A stretch of 60,052 nt of DNA, taken from the NCBI RefSeq assembly GCF_000375345.1, contig NZ_AQXD01000004.1, positions 1 to 60,052 on the forward strand. The letters are read 5' to 3'. Made by a program: the position numbers and the translations under genes. Shown here piece by piece: positions 24,845 to 35,984 of this stretch. Every line of letters starts with the position of its first letter. The first letter of the stretch is position 1. This DNA comes from Wohlfahrtiimonas chitiniclastica DSM 18708 (lineage in GTDB: Bacteria > Pseudomonadota > Gammaproteobacteria > Cardiobacteriales > Wohlfahrtiimonadaceae). The notes under the pieces are model-generated. The model saw nothing but the letters and a program-made list of their open reading frames with translations. It did not search any database and was not told where the DNA came from.

Positions 24845-26845
24845 TTATTTAAAAATGATTACCCAAGTCATCAATACCACCAAACCAAATGCCATTAAGT
24901 AGGCGGAATGGAAGAGATAACCGGTTTGAAGTTTTCTAAATACGCCACCTAATTTAGACATTAACGTAGCAGAACCATATACAGCTGTTTGATCGATCAA
25001 GCGATCGTCCACATTCTTCCAGAAGAAGCGGCCTAAGCCCACTGCCCCATCGGCAATGTATTTCTGGTTGAAATCATCAAAGTAGTATTTATTGGTGAAC
25101 ACTTTGAGGATGCCAGTGCGATCTAACGCTGATAAGTATGCTGTTTCCACCGTTGGTTTTTTCAAGTAAGCATACCAAGCAAAGAAACCGCCGATGATGG
25201 CTAACCATACAGGGACAGAAACAAAGCCATGTAAACCCATGTGCCAAACGCTGCCAAACTCTTCAGCCACTTTTGCCATTGCAGGATGTGCACTGCTGAC
25301 TGTGATCGCATCTTGTAAGAATGTGCCCATGATGAAGTCTTTGGCCACAAAGACACCCACCAACAATGATGGAATGGCCAATAGAATCAATGGGACCGTC
25401 ACAACGGCTGGTGACTCATGCGGTTCATGTGCCACAAAACCTTCTTTATGATCATGCTCACCCATCGTTGGGTCGACTTGATAACGAGGTTTACCGTGGA
25501 ACACTAAGAAGTATAAACGCAATGAATACACCGCTGTGATGAACACACTCGCCACCACGGAGAAGTAAGCAAAGCCGCTGCCAAAGATCGTGCTGTTTTC
25601 AACCGCAAGGATGATGGCATCTTTTGAGAAGTAACCAGAGAAGAATGGTGTACCGATCAATGCCAATGTCCCGATCAAGCAAGTGAACCATGTGATTGGC
25701 ATCTTCTTACGAAGGCCGCCCATAAAGCGCATGTCTTGTTGATGGTGCATGCCAATGATGACAGAACCTGCCGCTAAGAAGAGCAATGCTTTAAAGAATG
25801 CATGTGTCATTAAATGGAACACCGCCGCTGAGTAAGCGGATGCACCTAAAGCAACGGTCATATAGCCTAATTGCGATAACGTTGAATAAGCCACCACGCG
25901 TTTGATGTCATTTTGGAAGATGCCCAAAATACCCATGAACAATGCAGTGATCGCACCGATGATCATGATGAAGGATAAAGCTGCGTCGGACAATTCAAAG
26001 ATTGGAGATAAACGAGACACCATGAAGATACCCGCTGTAACCATCGTTGCCGCATGGATCAATGCTGAAATTGGCGTCGGGCCTTCCATTGAATCAGGCA
26101 ACCAAACATGTAATGGCACCTGTGCGGATTTACCCATTGCACCGATGAATAAGAAGATCGCTGCAAAGGTGATCACGCTCCATTCTGTGCCTAAGAACGC
26201 AAATTTTTGTGTGAGGAAACTGCCTTCTTTCACGCTCTCAAAGATGTCTGCATAATGCAAGTGACCGGTTAAATAAACCATACAAGCAATCCCGACGATG
26301 AAGCCAAAGTCACCGACACGGTTGACGATGAAGGCTTTCATATTTGCATAGGTTGCCGTTGGGCGCTTGAACCAGAAACCAATCAATAAGTAAGACACTA
26401 AACCCACTGCTTCCCAACCAAAGAAGAGTTGCATGAGGTTGTTTGACATCACAAGCATCAACATTGAGAAGGTAAAGAGCGAAATATAACTGAAGAAACG
26501 GTTATAACCCGGATCACCTTTCATGTAGCCGATGGAATAGATGTGCACCATTAATGAGACAAACGTCACCACAACGAGCATCATCGCCGTTAAGTTATCC
26601 ACAAGGAAACCCACCGCGACGGCTAAATTACCCACGCTCATCCATTCGTAAACGTTGCCATTAAAGGTTGGCACTTCGCCCGTGCCATGCAAATACAATA
26701 CATAACCAGACAATGCCGCAGAGACCGCCACTAAAGCGATGGTCACAGTGTGCGCCATTCTGTTTGAGATCACACGGCATAAAAGCCCTGCGAACGCCGC
26801 GCCAATGAGCGGTAAAAATGCGATTAATAGATAGATCGTTTTCAT
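24845..26845 (-). CDS. nuoL: NADH-quinone oxidoreductase subunit L
   Basis: NuoL is the distal antiporter-like subunit (666 aa) with the long lateral helix near the C-terminus. LFFGWEAVGLVSYLLIGFW holds the conserved Glu, and KSAQVPLHVWLPDSMEGPTPISALIHAATMVTAGIFM the Lys/His channel. Length matches the family. It follows nuoK by 4 bp. Confidence 0.98.
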   Translation of the reverse strand: MKTIYLLIAFLPLIGAAFAGLLCRVISNRMAHTVTIALVAVSAALSGYVLYLHGTGEVPTFNGNVYEWMSVGNLAVAVGFLVDNLTAMMLVVVTFVSLMVHIYSIGYMKGDPGYNRFFSYISLFTFSMLMLVMSNNLMQLFFGWEAVGLVSYLLIGFWFKRPTATYANMKAFIVNRVGDFGFIVGIACMVYLTGHLHYADIFESVKEGSFLTQKFAFLGTEWSVITFAAIFLFIGAMGKSAQVPLHVWLPDSMEGPTPISALIHAATMVTAGIFMVSRLSPIFELSDAALSFIMIIGAITALFMGILGIFQNDIKRVVAYSTLSQLGYMTVALGASAYSAAVFHLMTHAFFKALLFLAAGSVIIGMHHQQDMRFMGGLRKKMPITWFTCLIGTLALIGTPFFSGYFSKDAIILAVENSTIFGSGFAYFSVVASVFITAVYSLRLYFLVFHGKPRYQVDPTMGEHDHKEGFVAHEPHESPAVVTVPLILLAIPSLLVGVFVAKDFIMGTFLQDAITVSSAHPAMAKVAEEFGSVWHMGLHGFVSVPVWLAIIGGFFAWYAYLKKPTVETAYLSALDRTGILKVFTNKYYFDDFNQKYIADGAVGLGRFFWKNVDDRLIDQTAVYGSATLMSKLGGVFRKLQTGYLFHSAYLMAFGLVVLMTWVIIFK

Positions 26846-26849
26846 TGCA

Positions 26850-27182
26850 TTATCCTTTTAACTCATCCATTTCATCGACATTGATGGTTTGACGTTTTCT
26901 ATACACCAAAACAAGGATGGCTAAACCAATGGCAATTTCTGCCGCGGCCACCGCAAGGGTGAATAGAACGAACACCTGACCTGCAGGATCTTCCGTCGTT
27001 GGCATCATAAAGTTGCCAGAGAATTTAGAAAACGCGACGAATAAAATATTCGAGGCCAATAACATCAACTCAATGGACATCAATAACACAACGATATTTT
27101 TACGATTGATGAATATACCTGCCATCCCAAGACAGAACACTGTACTGGCAAGCATAATATAATCGGTTACCAACAATTGCAT
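26850..27182 (-). CDS. nuoK: NADH-quinone oxidoreductase subunit K
   Basis: NuoK has three membrane helices (110 aa). [21 protein letters not shown] carries the conserved Glu of helix 2 and [17 protein letters not shown] the one in helix 3. It starts 2 bp after nuoJ and is equivalent to mitochondrial ND4L. Confidence 0.97.
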   Translation of the reverse strand: MQLLVTDYIMLASTVFCLGMAGIFINRKNIVVLLMSIELMLLASNILFVAFSKFSGNFMMPTTEDPAGQVFVLFTLAVAAAEIAIGLAILVLVYRKRQTINVDEMDELKG

Positions 27183-27184
27183 GT

Positions 27185-27850
27185 TTAGCCCTCCCCTTTT
27201 TCAGTCGCGGGTGCTTCTACAGGAAGTGCTTCCCACTTGGAAGGTTCCATTTTCACCACTTGTAATCGATCTTCTGGATGCGCTTTGAGTTGCTCACTCA
27301 CTGGCGTAAATCTTGTGTACGCACGACGTGGACGAAGCGTTAAGCTAATGGCAGCAATCATACCCACCAATAAAATGAGGGCAACGATTTCAAAGGCATA
27401 AATATAATGGGTGTATAAGAATAAGCCCAATTGCTTTGTATTGCTGTAGCTTGCAGCCATCGCGCCATCAATCACTTGTGCAGCATATGGATGCGTTTCT
27501 TGGAACAAAGATTGTTTACCCACCAATACCATCGCCATTTCAACGATCATAATGAGCGTCAGCACAATGCCAAGGGGTAAATACTTCACAAAACCTTGTT
27601 TGACAAGCTCTGTGGAAATATCAATCATCATCACCACAAAGAGGAAGAGCACCATCACAGCGCCCACATAAATCACAATTAAGGCGAGCCCTAAAAACTC
27701 AGCTTGAATGAGCATCCATGTGGCACTTGTGGTCACAAAGCACAAAATCAAATGCATCACCGCAGTGACGGGATTGCGTGCTGTGATCACTCTCACCGCT
27801 GAATAGATCAAGATGAGTGCAAAAACATAAAATAGAATCTTTAATAACAT
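27185..27850 (-). CDS. nuoJ: NADH-quinone oxidoreductase subunit J
   Basis: NuoJ has five membrane helices (221 aa). [50 protein letters not shown] is the classical ND6-type block with the pi-bulge helix. The C-terminal 55 residues are a hydrophilic tail. It follows nuoI by 12 bp. Confidence 0.97.
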   Translation of the reverse strand: MLLKILFYVFALILIYSAVRVITARNPVTAVMHLILCFVTTSATWMLIQAEFLGLALIVIYVGAVMVLFLFVVMMIDISTELVKQGFVKYLPLGIVLTLIMIVEMAMVLVGKQSLFQETHPYAAQVIDGAMAASYSNTKQLGLFLYTHYIYAFEIVALILLVGMIAAISLTLRPRRAYTRFTPVSEQLKAHPEDRLQVVKMEPSKWEALPVEAPATEKGEG

Positions 27851-27862
27851 CTGCAGCCTCCC

Positions 27863-28354
27863 TTAGCGAAATTTCGCGTCTGCTGCGCGATCCTTAGCGA
27901 TTTGAGGTTCTAAACGATCCCCTAATGCTAAGAGTTTTTCTTTACACATAATGTTGTCGCCCTTCTCTTCCATGTGATAGTCAAAGGTGCGTGTCAATAC
28001 GATGGAATCGACTGGACACGCTTCTTCACACAAACCACAGAAGATGCATTTAAAGAGATCAATGTCATAACGCGTGGTGCGGCGAGTGCCATCTTCACGC
28101 TCAGTAGACTCAATGTTGATCGCTTGTGCTGGGCACGCAGATTCACACAATTTACAGGCGATGCAGCGCTCTTCCCCGTTCGGGTAACGGCGCAATGCAT
28201 GCAATCCTCTAAAACGTGGTGATTGTGGTGTCTTCTCTTCGGGATAACTGATGGTGATTTTCGGGCGAAACATATAACGAAATGTAATCGCCAACCCTTT
28301 TCTCAACTCTAATAAAGAGAAGGTTGCATAGATTGATTTTAATTTCTTAAACAT
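27863..28354 (-). CDS. nuoI: NADH-quinone oxidoreductase subunit I
   Basis: NuoI is the peripheral-arm ferredoxin-like subunit (163 aa) carrying clusters N6a and N6b. Two motifs, [16 protein letters not shown] (about 60-75) and [16 protein letters not shown] (about 99-114), provide eight cysteines. The N-terminal amphipathic region attaches it to NuoH. It follows nuoH by 14 bp. Confidence 0.98.
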   Translation of the reverse strand: MFKKLKSIYATFSLLELRKGLAITFRYMFRPKITISYPEEKTPQSPRFRGLHALRRYPNGEERCIACKLCESACPAQAINIESTEREDGTRRTTRYDIDLFKCIFCGLCEEACPVDSIVLTRTFDYHMEEKGDNIMCKEKLLALGDRLEPQIAKDRAADAKFR

Positions 28355-28368
28355 TGCTAATTCCTACT

Positions 28369-29412
28369 CTATTGAAACCAATAGTGAATACCGAGCGCAT
28401 ACAACACGATCACGAAGAAAATCCAACCAATGGTCAATGGGATGAACACCTTCCAACCTAGACGCATGATTTGGTCATAACGGTATCTTGGGAATGTCGC
28501 TCTTAACCAGATGTAAGTGAAGAGGAAAAACGACATTTTAATCACCATCCAGAACAGACCATTTTCACCGATCACCGGAATGCTTTCGATGCCAGGAATG
28601 CCTGCAAATGGCGACAACCAACCGCCAAAGAATAAGAGTGAGGCCAATGCTGCCACTAAAATCATGTTCGCGTATTCTGCTAAGAAGAAGCAGGCAAAGC
28701 CTGTGCCTGAATATTCCACGTGGAAACCGGCCACGATTTCAGATTCACCTTCCACTAAGTCAAACGGTGCACGGTTTGTTTCGGCAACGCCTGCGATGAA
28801 GTATAAAACTGCCATGGGCAATAATGGAATGAAATACCATCTTAAAATGCTCATGCCTGCTTGGCCTTCAACGATCTTCGTAAAGTTCATTGAGCCTGCC
28901 AACATGATCACGCTGATTAAGGCAAAGCCCATCGCCAATTCATAAGAGATCACCTGTGCACCACTTCGGATGGCACTGATCATGGCGTATTTAGAGTTCG
29001 ATGCCCAACCGGCTAAAATGATGGCATACACACCTAAAGAGGTCATTGCCAAGACATAAAGTACGCCCGCATCAATGTTTGATGCCACCAATCCATCTGA
29101 AAATGGAATCACTGCCCACGCAGCAAATGCCGTGGTCACAATGATGATGGGCGAGAGCACGAAAAAGACTTTATTGGCAGATGAGGGAATGATCCACTCT
29201 TTAAAGACCATTTTAATCAAGTCTGCAAACGGCTGAAGTAAACCAAAAGGTCCCACACGGTTTGGCCCTAAACGCACATGCATGAAACCAAGCACGCGGC
29301 GCTCTGCATATGTCATATATGCCACCGCGATCACCACTGGCAAAATCACTGCCAAGGTTTTCAAAAAGGCCCAAACGAGCGGGTAATCAATAATCGCTTT
29401 AATCATATCCAT
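28369..29412 (-). CDS. nuoH: NADH-quinone oxidoreductase subunit H
   Basis: NuoH is the ND1-type membrane subunit forming part of the quinone site (347 aa, 8 helices). [32 protein letters not shown] and [26 protein letters not shown] are signature loops, with their charged residues intact. GAGGGG precedes the ATG by 6 bases and overlaps the nuoG stop region. Confidence 0.98.
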   Translation of the reverse strand: MDMIKAIIDYPLVWAFLKTLAVILPVVIAVAYMTYAERRVLGFMHVRLGPNRVGPFGLLQPFADLIKMVFKEWIIPSSANKVFFVLSPIIIVTTAFAAWAVIPFSDGLVASNIDAGVLYVLAMTSLGVYAIILAGWASNSKYAMISAIRSGAQVISYELAMGFALISVIMLAGSMNFTKIVEGQAGMSILRWYFIPLLPMAVLYFIAGVAETNRAPFDLVEGESEIVAGFHVEYSGTGFACFFLAEYANMILVAALASLLFFGGWLSPFAGIPGIESIPVIGENGLFWMVIKMSFFLFTYIWLRATFPRYRYDQIMRLGWKVFIPLTIGWIFFVIVLYALGIHYWFQ

Positions 29413-29415
29413 GGC

Positions 29416-31716
29416 TTACCCCTCGATCGCTTCGTAATAATCAATCATCAAACCATACTCCCTTGGGATGCGTAGGCAATTGGCGGCCATTTTTGCCGTC
29501 GAGCGCACGCCAAACTCTTGCCCTTCAATCACCCATTGTGTTTGCGTGATGAACAAATCACCCGTCACACGTTTACGTGGGGCAAGTGGCGTGGCTTGTA
29601 AGGCTTCACTGCGTCGTGCATAAGCATCCATTGAATAGATGGATTCCATTGGCACAGCCACTAACGCATCATTACGCCAATCTTTCACACGTAAATTATT
29701 GGCATAAGGCATTTGATTGCCCTGCCCTGCTGTGGACAATGCCGCTTGATGATCGGCCAATACATCAGCACACGTCACATAATCAAAGCCTGATAATTCA
29801 AACTCATTGCCAAGCACGCGTAAAATTTTCCAAAGCGGTTTTGCATCAAACAACGGCTCAGCAGCCGCTTTGACCGTTTGCAATGTGCCTTGAACGTTCA
29901 TTAAACTGCCATCGGTTTCACCCCATGCAGCTGCAGGTAAAATGATGGTGGCCAGATCTAACAATGCTTCAGAGGCAAACGGCGTCAATGCCACCACAAG
30001 CTCCGCTTGCTTAAGGGCAGTGAGTGCTGCTTTGCGCTCAATGAAATCATGTTCAGGATCAATCGCGCCCACTAAAATATAAGCTTTTAAGCCATCTGTG
30101 AGCATTTGATGCGTATTGCCTTTTGCAACGCCTGCTAAATAAGCGCCGGTTAAGTTTGCGCCTTCTGATAAATAACCGAATGCACCGTGTGATGCTGTGG
30201 CAATGTTTTGTGCCAACGCTCTGATCACAGAGAAATCAGGATGTGAAACGGCATCTTTACCGAGCACAATCCAGTGTTTACCTTCTTGCATAAAGAGCTG
30301 AGCGGCATGTGCAACATCCACATCTGTGGTGGCGTTGTTCACAATTGCACTCAATTCTGGTGCAATCGCAGTGCCCGTATGACCGGCAACTGTTTTTAAA
30401 ATCACAGACAACACATTCACCCAATCTTTCGGTGCAGTGATGAGTGCTTCAGTGGGGTGCAATTGATCCGTATCATATGCATTGAGCATGGCAACTTTTG
30501 CGCCATTTTTCACAGCTGTACGAATGTCAATCGCTAAAACTGGCATCTCTAAACGTGGATCTGCACCCACTAAGAAGATGGCATCTAACGCTTTAACCTC
30601 TGCGATCGGTAAACCTAAACTTCTAAAGGCAGGTTCAACCGCATCACTCGTGAAATCCATTTGACGTAAACGCGAATCGATTTTGTTGATGCCCAACCCT
30701 TTGGCCAATTTTGCAGTCAATAACTGCTCTTCCACTGTTGCACTTGGGGAGACAAAAATGCCCACTTGATCAGCGCCAAAGTTTTTCACCGCACCTTCAA
30801 TGGCCATACGCGTGGCTTTTAAACCACTGAGCCAATCGGTTTTGACCAATTGTTGTTTTTCATTTTGAATCATTGGTGCTTGTGTGCGATCAACACTGAA
30901 GTTTGCTTCATAGCTAAAGCGATCACGGTCGGCAATCCACACTTGGTTAATGGCTTCATTTTCACGTGACACCACACGCGCAATTTTGCCGCGCAATGTA
31001 TGAATGGCAGTGTTTGTGCCTAAGCCATCGTGAATGCTGACGGAATGATGGTCTTTATATTCCCAAGGTCTGCCTTGGAATTTAGAAGGCTTCGCCGTCA
31101 ATGCGCCCACCGGACACAAATCAATGATATTGCCAGAGACTTCTGAAGTCATCGAATGCTTCACATAAGTGGTGATCTCTAAGCGATCCCCACGATCGAC
31201 ACCGCCTAATTCACGAAGTCCTGCGATCTCTTCCCCAAAACGCACACAACGCGTACATTGAATGCAGCGGTTCATGTAGGTTTCAACGAGTGGACCGATG
31301 TTAATTTTCTCGTAATGGCGCTTCTCTTCGATGTATGTGGAGTGCTTTTGACCAAATTCCACAGAATTGTCTTGTAACTCACACTCACCACCTTGATCAC
31401 ACACCGGGCAATCTAACGGGTGATTGATGAGCAAAAACTCCATCACAGATTTTTGTGCCGCGCGCGCTTTTTCATTACGTGTACGAATGATCATGCCATC
31501 GGCAATTTGTGTGGCACACGCTGGCATGGGTTTTGGCATTCTTTCGATGTCCACTAAACACATGCGGCAGCTTGCGGCGATGGATAATTTATCATGATAA
31601 CAAAAGCGCGGAATCGGAATACCAACTTCATCTGCCACATCAATGACAGAACGCCCCGCCTCTGCTTCAAACTTTTTGCCATCTATTTCGATGGAGAGCA
31701 TTTTTTTCTCAGTCAT
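29416..31716 (-). CDS. nuoG: NADH-quinone oxidoreductase subunit G
   Basis: NuoG is the large peripheral-arm subunit (766 aa). The N-terminal ferredoxin domain has the N1b cysteines (CYHDKLSIAASCRMC), then the HxxxCxxC motif region (CPVCDQGGEC) and the CIQCTRCVRF cluster. The C-terminal two-thirds is the molybdopterin-oxidoreductase-like fold without cofactor. Where E. coli NuoG has the CxxCxxxC...C ligands of cluster N7, this protein reads VSIHDGLGTN and VWIADRDRF, so all four are missing, as in mitochondrial NDUFS1. It overlaps nuoF by one base (TAATG). Confidence 0.97.
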   Translation of the reverse strand: MTEKKMLSIEIDGKKFEAEAGRSVIDVADEVGIPIPRFCYHDKLSIAASCRMCLVDIERMPKPMPACATQIADGMIIRTRNEKARAAQKSVMEFLLINHPLDCPVCDQGGECELQDNSVEFGQKHSTYIEEKRHYEKINIGPLVETYMNRCIQCTRCVRFGEEIAGLRELGGVDRGDRLEITTYVKHSMTSEVSGNIIDLCPVGALTAKPSKFQGRPWEYKDHHSVSIHDGLGTNTAIHTLRGKIARVVSRENEAINQVWIADRDRFSYEANFSVDRTQAPMIQNEKQQLVKTDWLSGLKATRMAIEGAVKNFGADQVGIFVSPSATVEEQLLTAKLAKGLGINKIDSRLRQMDFTSDAVEPAFRSLGLPIAEVKALDAIFLVGADPRLEMPVLAIDIRTAVKNGAKVAMLNAYDTDQLHPTEALITAPKDWVNVLSVILKTVAGHTGTAIAPELSAIVNNATTDVDVAHAAQLFMQEGKHWIVLGKDAVSHPDFSVIRALAQNIATASHGAFGYLSEGANLTGAYLAGVAKGNTHQMLTDGLKAYILVGAIDPEHDFIERKAALTALKQAELVVALTPFASEALLDLATIILPAAAWGETDGSLMNVQGTLQTVKAAAEPLFDAKPLWKILRVLGNEFELSGFDYVTCADVLADHQAALSTAGQGNQMPYANNLRVKDWRNDALVAVPMESIYSMDAYARRSEALQATPLAPRKRVTGDLFITQTQWVIEGQEFGVRSTAKMAANCLRIPREYGLMIDYYEAIEG

Positions 31717-32999
31717 TATTCCGCTCCTTCAACCATAGATCGGCCATGCTCAATGTAATATGCAAATTCATGGCCAAAATGTTTGATGAAACTCAATACA
31801 GGCATTGCTGCTGCATCCCCTAATGCACAAATGGTGCGTCCGCCAATGTTGTTGGCAATGTGCTCTAAGCGCTCTAAATCTTCCGGCACACCTTTGCCTT
31901 GCAAAATGCGATCAACAACGCGATACAACCAACCGGTGCCTTCACGGCACGGCGTACATTGTCCGCAAGATTCACTAAAGTAAAAGCGTGACAAACAGCG
32001 AAGCGCTTTAACCATATCTGTGGTTTCATCCATCACGATCACAGCGCCTGAACCGAGCATTGAACCCGTAACTTTTGCAATCGAATCATAATCCATGTTC
32101 GCTTGCATCATTAAATCACCCGGCACAACTGGCACAGAAGATCCACCCGGAATCACCGCTTTTAATTGACGACCTTTCCAAACGCCGCCACATAAATCCA
32201 ATAATTCAGAAAATGGCGTGCCCAATGCAATTTCATAGTTGCCAGGTTTTTCAATGTGACCAGAGACGGCAAATAATTTTTGTCCGCCTGCGCCCGGAAT
32301 CCCAAGGTTGGCAAACCATTCAGGACCGTTACGAATAATGCGCCCCACCGATGATAATGATTCAGTATTATTAATGGTGGTGGGTTTACCGTATAAGCCC
32401 ACAGCCGCAGGAAATGGCGGCTTAAAGCGTGGCTGACCTTTTTTCCCTTCTAAAGATTCTAAAAGCGCAGTCTCTTCACCACAGATATAAGCACCTGCGC
32501 CTATTGCTGGGTGAATGTCCACAGAGATGCCTGTGCCTTTGATGTTTTCACCAAGTAAACCTGCCGCATACGCTTCATCTAATGCACCTTGGAAACGAAT
32601 CGCTGGCTCATCTAAAAACTCACCACGCATGTAGTTATATGCGTGGCGTGCGCCCATGGCGTAACTTGCGATCGCCATGCCTTCCACCAATGCATGTGGA
32701 TTGAAGCGCAAAATATCGCGATCCTTACAAGTACCGGGCTCTGACTCATCCGAGTTACACACCACATAACGCGTGATGCCTTCACCTTTTGGCATGAAGC
32801 TCCACTTCACACCTGTTGGGAAGCCTGCACCCCCACGACCACGCAGCCCGGAGGCTTTGACCATCTCAATCACTTCTTCACGCGTCAATTCACCGTTTAA
32901 AATACGGCGCCAGGCATCATAACCCCCTAAGCTTTCATAGGTTTTGATGGACCATGGGTTCTCGTGACCAAGTGTAAAATAACAAACTTGATTCATCAT
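31716..32999 (-). CDS. nuoF: NADH-quinone oxidoreductase subunit F
   Basis: NuoF holds FMN, the NADH site and cluster N3 (427 aa). GLRGRGGAGFPTGVKWSFM (about 51-69) binds NADH/FMN, GAYICGEETALLESLEG the flavin, and ESCGQCTPCREGTGW with a later Cys in RTICALGDA the [4Fe-4S] cluster. The start overlaps the nuoE stop by one base (TGATG). A second ATG directly follows and could be the true start. Confidence 0.98.
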   Translation of the reverse strand: MMNQVCYFTLGHENPWSIKTYESLGGYDAWRRILNGELTREEVIEMVKASGLRGRGGAGFPTGVKWSFMPKGEGITRYVVCNSDESEPGTCKDRDILRFNPHALVEGMAIASYAMGARHAYNYMRGEFLDEPAIRFQGALDEAYAAGLLGENIKGTGISVDIHPAIGAGAYICGEETALLESLEGKKGQPRFKPPFPAAVGLYGKPTTINNTESLSSVGRIIRNGPEWFANLGIPGAGGQKLFAVSGHIEKPGNYEIALGTPFSELLDLCGGVWKGRQLKAVIPGGSSVPVVPGDLMMQANMDYDSIAKVTGSMLGSGAVIVMDETTDMVKALRCLSRFYFSESCGQCTPCREGTGWLYRVVDRILQGKGVPEDLERLEHIANNIGGRTICALGDAAAMPVLSFIKHFGHEFAYYIEHGRSMVEGAE

Positions 33000-33514
33000 C
33001 AGTGTTCACCCTTTTCTGCACTTGCTGCAATTGCATCTAATATTTCATCGATCTTATCAATCGTGATGTTTTCATAATAAACATGATTGATCTGCATCGC
33101 CGGTGCGTAGCTACAAGCGGCTAAGCACTCTTCTTCTTTCTTCAAGTAGAAAACGCCATCAGCCGTTGATTCGCCGGCCTTAATGCCAAGCTTGTTTTCA
33201 ACGTGGGCTAAGATTTTCTCACCGCCGCGCAACATACAAGAGATGTTTGTGCACACTGAAATGGAGTTTTTACCACATGGTTTTGTTTCATACATGGAGT
33301 AAAAAGTTGCCACTTCATACACAGCGATCGGTGGCAAACCTAAATAATCGGCCACGGCATCCATCAATTCAGTGGTTAAATAACCATTGTTATCATGCTG
33401 AACTTCTCTTAAAGCAGCTAACAGCGCAGACTGTTTACGATCTTCTGGGAAATGCTTCAACCATTTGTCGATCTCTTGTCGTGAACGCTCCGTTAAAATT
33501 TCTTTTGCACTCAT
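32999..33514 (-). CDS. nuoE: NADH-quinone oxidoreductase subunit E
   Basis: NuoE is the thioredoxin-fold subunit with the [2Fe-2S] cluster N1a (171 aa). Ligands are C in VCTNISCMLRGG and in EECLAACSYAPAMQIN. ATFYSMYETKPCG is a family segment. It lies 29 bp after nuoD and is coupled to nuoF. Confidence 0.97.
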   Translation of the reverse strand: MSAKEILTERSRQEIDKWLKHFPEDRKQSALLAALREVQHDNNGYLTTELMDAVADYLGLPPIAVYEVATFYSMYETKPCGKNSISVCTNISCMLRGGEKILAHVENKLGIKAGESTADGVFYLKKEEECLAACSYAPAMQINHVYYENITIDKIDEILDAIAASAEKGEH

Positions 33515-33543
33515 AATCTATGCCTTAATTCAGTTATCAATAT

Positions 33544-34794
33544 TTAACGATCGATGTCGCCGAACACTAAGTCTAATGTCCCGATGACGGCGATCAAATC
33601 CCCAAGCATATGACCTTTCGTCAAAGTCTCTAACGCTGCTAAATGTGGGAAGCCCGCAGGTCGCACCTTCATTCGATACGGTTTATTCGCGCCATCTGAA
33701 ATCAAATAAACGCCCATTTCACCTTTCGGATGTTCAATGGCGGCGTACACTTCACCTTCTGGCACACAATAACCTTCTGAATACAATTTAAACTGCTGGA
33801 TCAAGTCTTCCATGGACTCTTTCATCTCAGCGCGTTTTGGTGGCGAGACCACACTCTCTTCGAGCATGACCGGCCCTGGGTTTTCTGCAAGCCACTGTGC
33901 ACACTGTCTGATGATGCGGTTTGATTGATACATCTCTTCTACACGCACTAAGAAGCGGTCATAACAGTCGCCGTTTTTACCCACAGGAATGTCAAAATCT
34001 AAATATTCATACGCAGCATAAGGCTGAGTTTTACGTAAGTCCCAAGCTACGCCAGAACCACGGAGCATTGGGCCAGTTAAACCTAAGTTCATCGCCTCTT
34101 CAGCCGTCACTGTGCCAATGCCCACCACACGTTGTTTCCAAATGCGGTTTTCAAATAGGAGGGTTTTATACTCTTCGATGTGTTTTTCAAAGCGGTGGGT
34201 AAAATCGATCACAAAGTCTGTAAACGATTCACGTGGCTTATTTAAGCGATCCACTTTTTTCTGATTTCTAAATTTATTGACTTCATATTTTGGCATCACA
34301 TCCGGAATGTCTTTTGCCACACCGCCCGGACGATAGAAGAACTGATGCAAACGCGCGCCAGTTGTGGCTTCACACATATCCATCAAGTCTTCACGATCAC
34401 GGAAGCAGTACAACAACATACCCATCGCGCCTAAGTCAATCCCGTGCGCACCTAACCACATCAAATGGTTTTGCAAACGGTAAATCTCATCAAAGAGCGA
34501 ACGAATGTATTTTGCGCGAATCGGTGGCTCAATGCCGAGCGCCTTTTCAATCGCCAATACATACGTGTGTTCATTACACATGCACGATGAATAGTCCATG
34601 CGATCCATATAACCAATCGATTGATTATAAGGTTTGGCTTCTGCCAATTTTTCTGTCCCACGATGCAACAAGCCGATGTGAGGATCGGCGCGCATAATGG
34701 TTTCACCATTGAGTTCTAGAATCAGGCGCAATACACCATGCGCCGCCGGATGCTGAGGACCAAAGTTTAAAGTATAGTTTTCAATGTTTGCCAT
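33544..34794 (-). CDS. nuoD: NADH-quinone oxidoreductase subunit D
   Basis: NuoD is the 49-kDa type subunit (416 aa) that lines the quinone cavity. [14 protein letters not shown] near the N-terminus carries the quinone-site His, followed by [14 protein letters not shown] and the terminal GDIDR. It is a separate gene, not fused to nuoC as in E. coli, and overlaps nuoC by one base. Confidence 0.98.
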   Translation of the reverse strand: MANIENYTLNFGPQHPAAHGVLRLILELNGETIMRADPHIGLLHRGTEKLAEAKPYNQSIGYMDRMDYSSCMCNEHTYVLAIEKALGIEPPIRAKYIRSLFDEIYRLQNHLMWLGAHGIDLGAMGMLLYCFRDREDLMDMCEATTGARLHQFFYRPGGVAKDIPDVMPKYEVNKFRNQKKVDRLNKPRESFTDFVIDFTHRFEKHIEEYKTLLFENRIWKQRVVGIGTVTAEEAMNLGLTGPMLRGSGVAWDLRKTQPYAAYEYLDFDIPVGKNGDCYDRFLVRVEEMYQSNRIIRQCAQWLAENPGPVMLEESVVSPPKRAEMKESMEDLIQQFKLYSEGYCVPEGEVYAAIEHPKGEMGVYLISDGANKPYRMKVRPAGFPHLAALETLTKGHMLGDLIAVIGTLDLVFGDIDR

Positions 34795-35489
34795 TAGTTC
34801 AGCTCCTCTTTGCGAATCACACGCGGAATGACAACGCGCGACTCAATGGTCACCGGTTGATACACCACACGCTCTAACTCTGGGTCATACCAAATCTCAA
34901 CGCGCCCTGTTAATGGGAAGTCTTTACGAAGTGGGTGACCGATGAAACCATAGTCTGTCAAGATACGGCGCAAATCAGGATGGCCGTTAAAAATAATGCC
35001 AAACAAGTCAAACGCTTCACGCTCAAACCAGTTGGCACTTTTAAAGATGTCCACAACAGAATCCACCAATGGGAAGTTGTCATCTTTTGCATACGTTTTC
35101 ACACGCACGCGCGCATTACTGTGCATGGATAATAGGTGATAAACCACGGCAAAACGGTTGGGCATCTCGCGGTTAGCACGCACTTGCTCTAATGCCGCTT
35201 CATTTCTGCCCACAGCGCCTTCTTCAACTGCGCGGCTAAAGCCGTGATTGCTGGCCTCCACATCCCATTCAGCGATGCCGTAAGCGGCGTAATCGACACC
35301 ACAAACATCCATCAACTGCCAAAATGGCATTTGGTCATTCTCTTTGAGTAGCGACAATGTTTCGTGCAATTGGTCACTGTCCACCACGATGGTCAGTTCA
35401 TCCCTGGCAATTTTGCTCGAGACAATGCGATCGCCTAATACTGACGATAATGTCGTTAAAATAGTTTCTGGTCTTAAAATAACCGACAT
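34794..35489 (-). CDS. nuoC: NADH-quinone oxidoreductase subunit C
   Basis: NuoC is the 30-kDa type subunit (231 aa). [40 protein letters not shown] is the family signature. An acidic/variable insert at about 75-100 ([33 protein letters not shown]) lengthens it slightly. It starts 9 bp after nuoB. Confidence 0.97.
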   Translation of the reverse strand: MSVILRPETILTTLSSVLGDRIVSSKIARDELTIVVDSDQLHETLSLLKENDQMPFWQLMDVCGVDYAAYGIAEWDVEASNHGFSRAVEEGAVGRNEAALEQVRANREMPNRFAVVYHLLSMHSNARVRVKTYAKDDNFPLVDSVVDIFKSANWFEREAFDLFGIIFNGHPDLRRILTDYGFIGHPLRKDFPLTGRVEIWYDPELERVVYQPVTIESRVVIPRVIRKEELN

Positions 35490-35498
35490 CGTTTCCCC

Positions 35499-35984
35499 CT
35501 AGCTCAAACGCGCAATGGTGCTGGTGCGTTTAATTTTTTTGTGCAATTGTAAAATGCCGTAGATGAGTGCTTCAGGTGTTGGTGGACAACCTGGCACATA
35601 CACATCAACGGGCACCACGCGATCAACGCCGCGCACAACTGCATAAGAATAGTGATAGTAACCGCCGCCATTGGCACACGATCCCATGGATAATACCCAT
35701 TTTGGCTCAGGCATTTGATCGTAAACCTTACGAAGTGCCACGGCCATTTTATTGGTGAGGGTTCCGGCCACAATCATTAAGTCTGATTGACGCGGTGAGG
35801 GTCTAAATACGGAGTTACCAAATCGATCTAAGTCATAACGCGCGGCTGCTGTATGCATCATCTCAACGGCACAACATGCCAGCCCAAACGTCATTGGCCA
35901 TAAGGATCCTGTTCTTGCCCAGTTCATCGCGCTGTCTAGCGTCGTGGTCATGAATCCTTTATCTAAAGCACCTTCTATTCCCAT
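35499..35984 (-). CDS. nuoB: NADH-quinone oxidoreductase subunit B
   Basis: NuoB carries the terminal cluster N2 at the quinone site (161 aa). The tandem cysteines in [11 protein letters not shown] and those in [11 protein letters not shown] and [13 protein letters not shown] are present. I start at the ATG of [18 protein letters not shown] lies 7 bases ahead, and the start overlaps the nuoA stop by 10 bp. A GTG seven codons earlier lacks a binding site. Confidence 0.97.
   Translation of the reverse strand: MGIEGALDKGFMTTTLDSAMNWARTGSLWPMTFGLACCAVEMMHTAAARYDLDRFGNSVFRPSPRQSDLMIVAGTLTNKMAVALRKVYDQMPEPKWVLSMGSCANGGGYYHYSYAVVRGVDRVVPVDVYVPGCPPTPEALIYGILQLHKKIKRTSTIARLS

Noticed and set aside
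35504-35773. 89-codon frame inside nuoB in another phase
   Set aside because: It is fully contained in nuoB and the translation resembles nothing; nuoB is certain.
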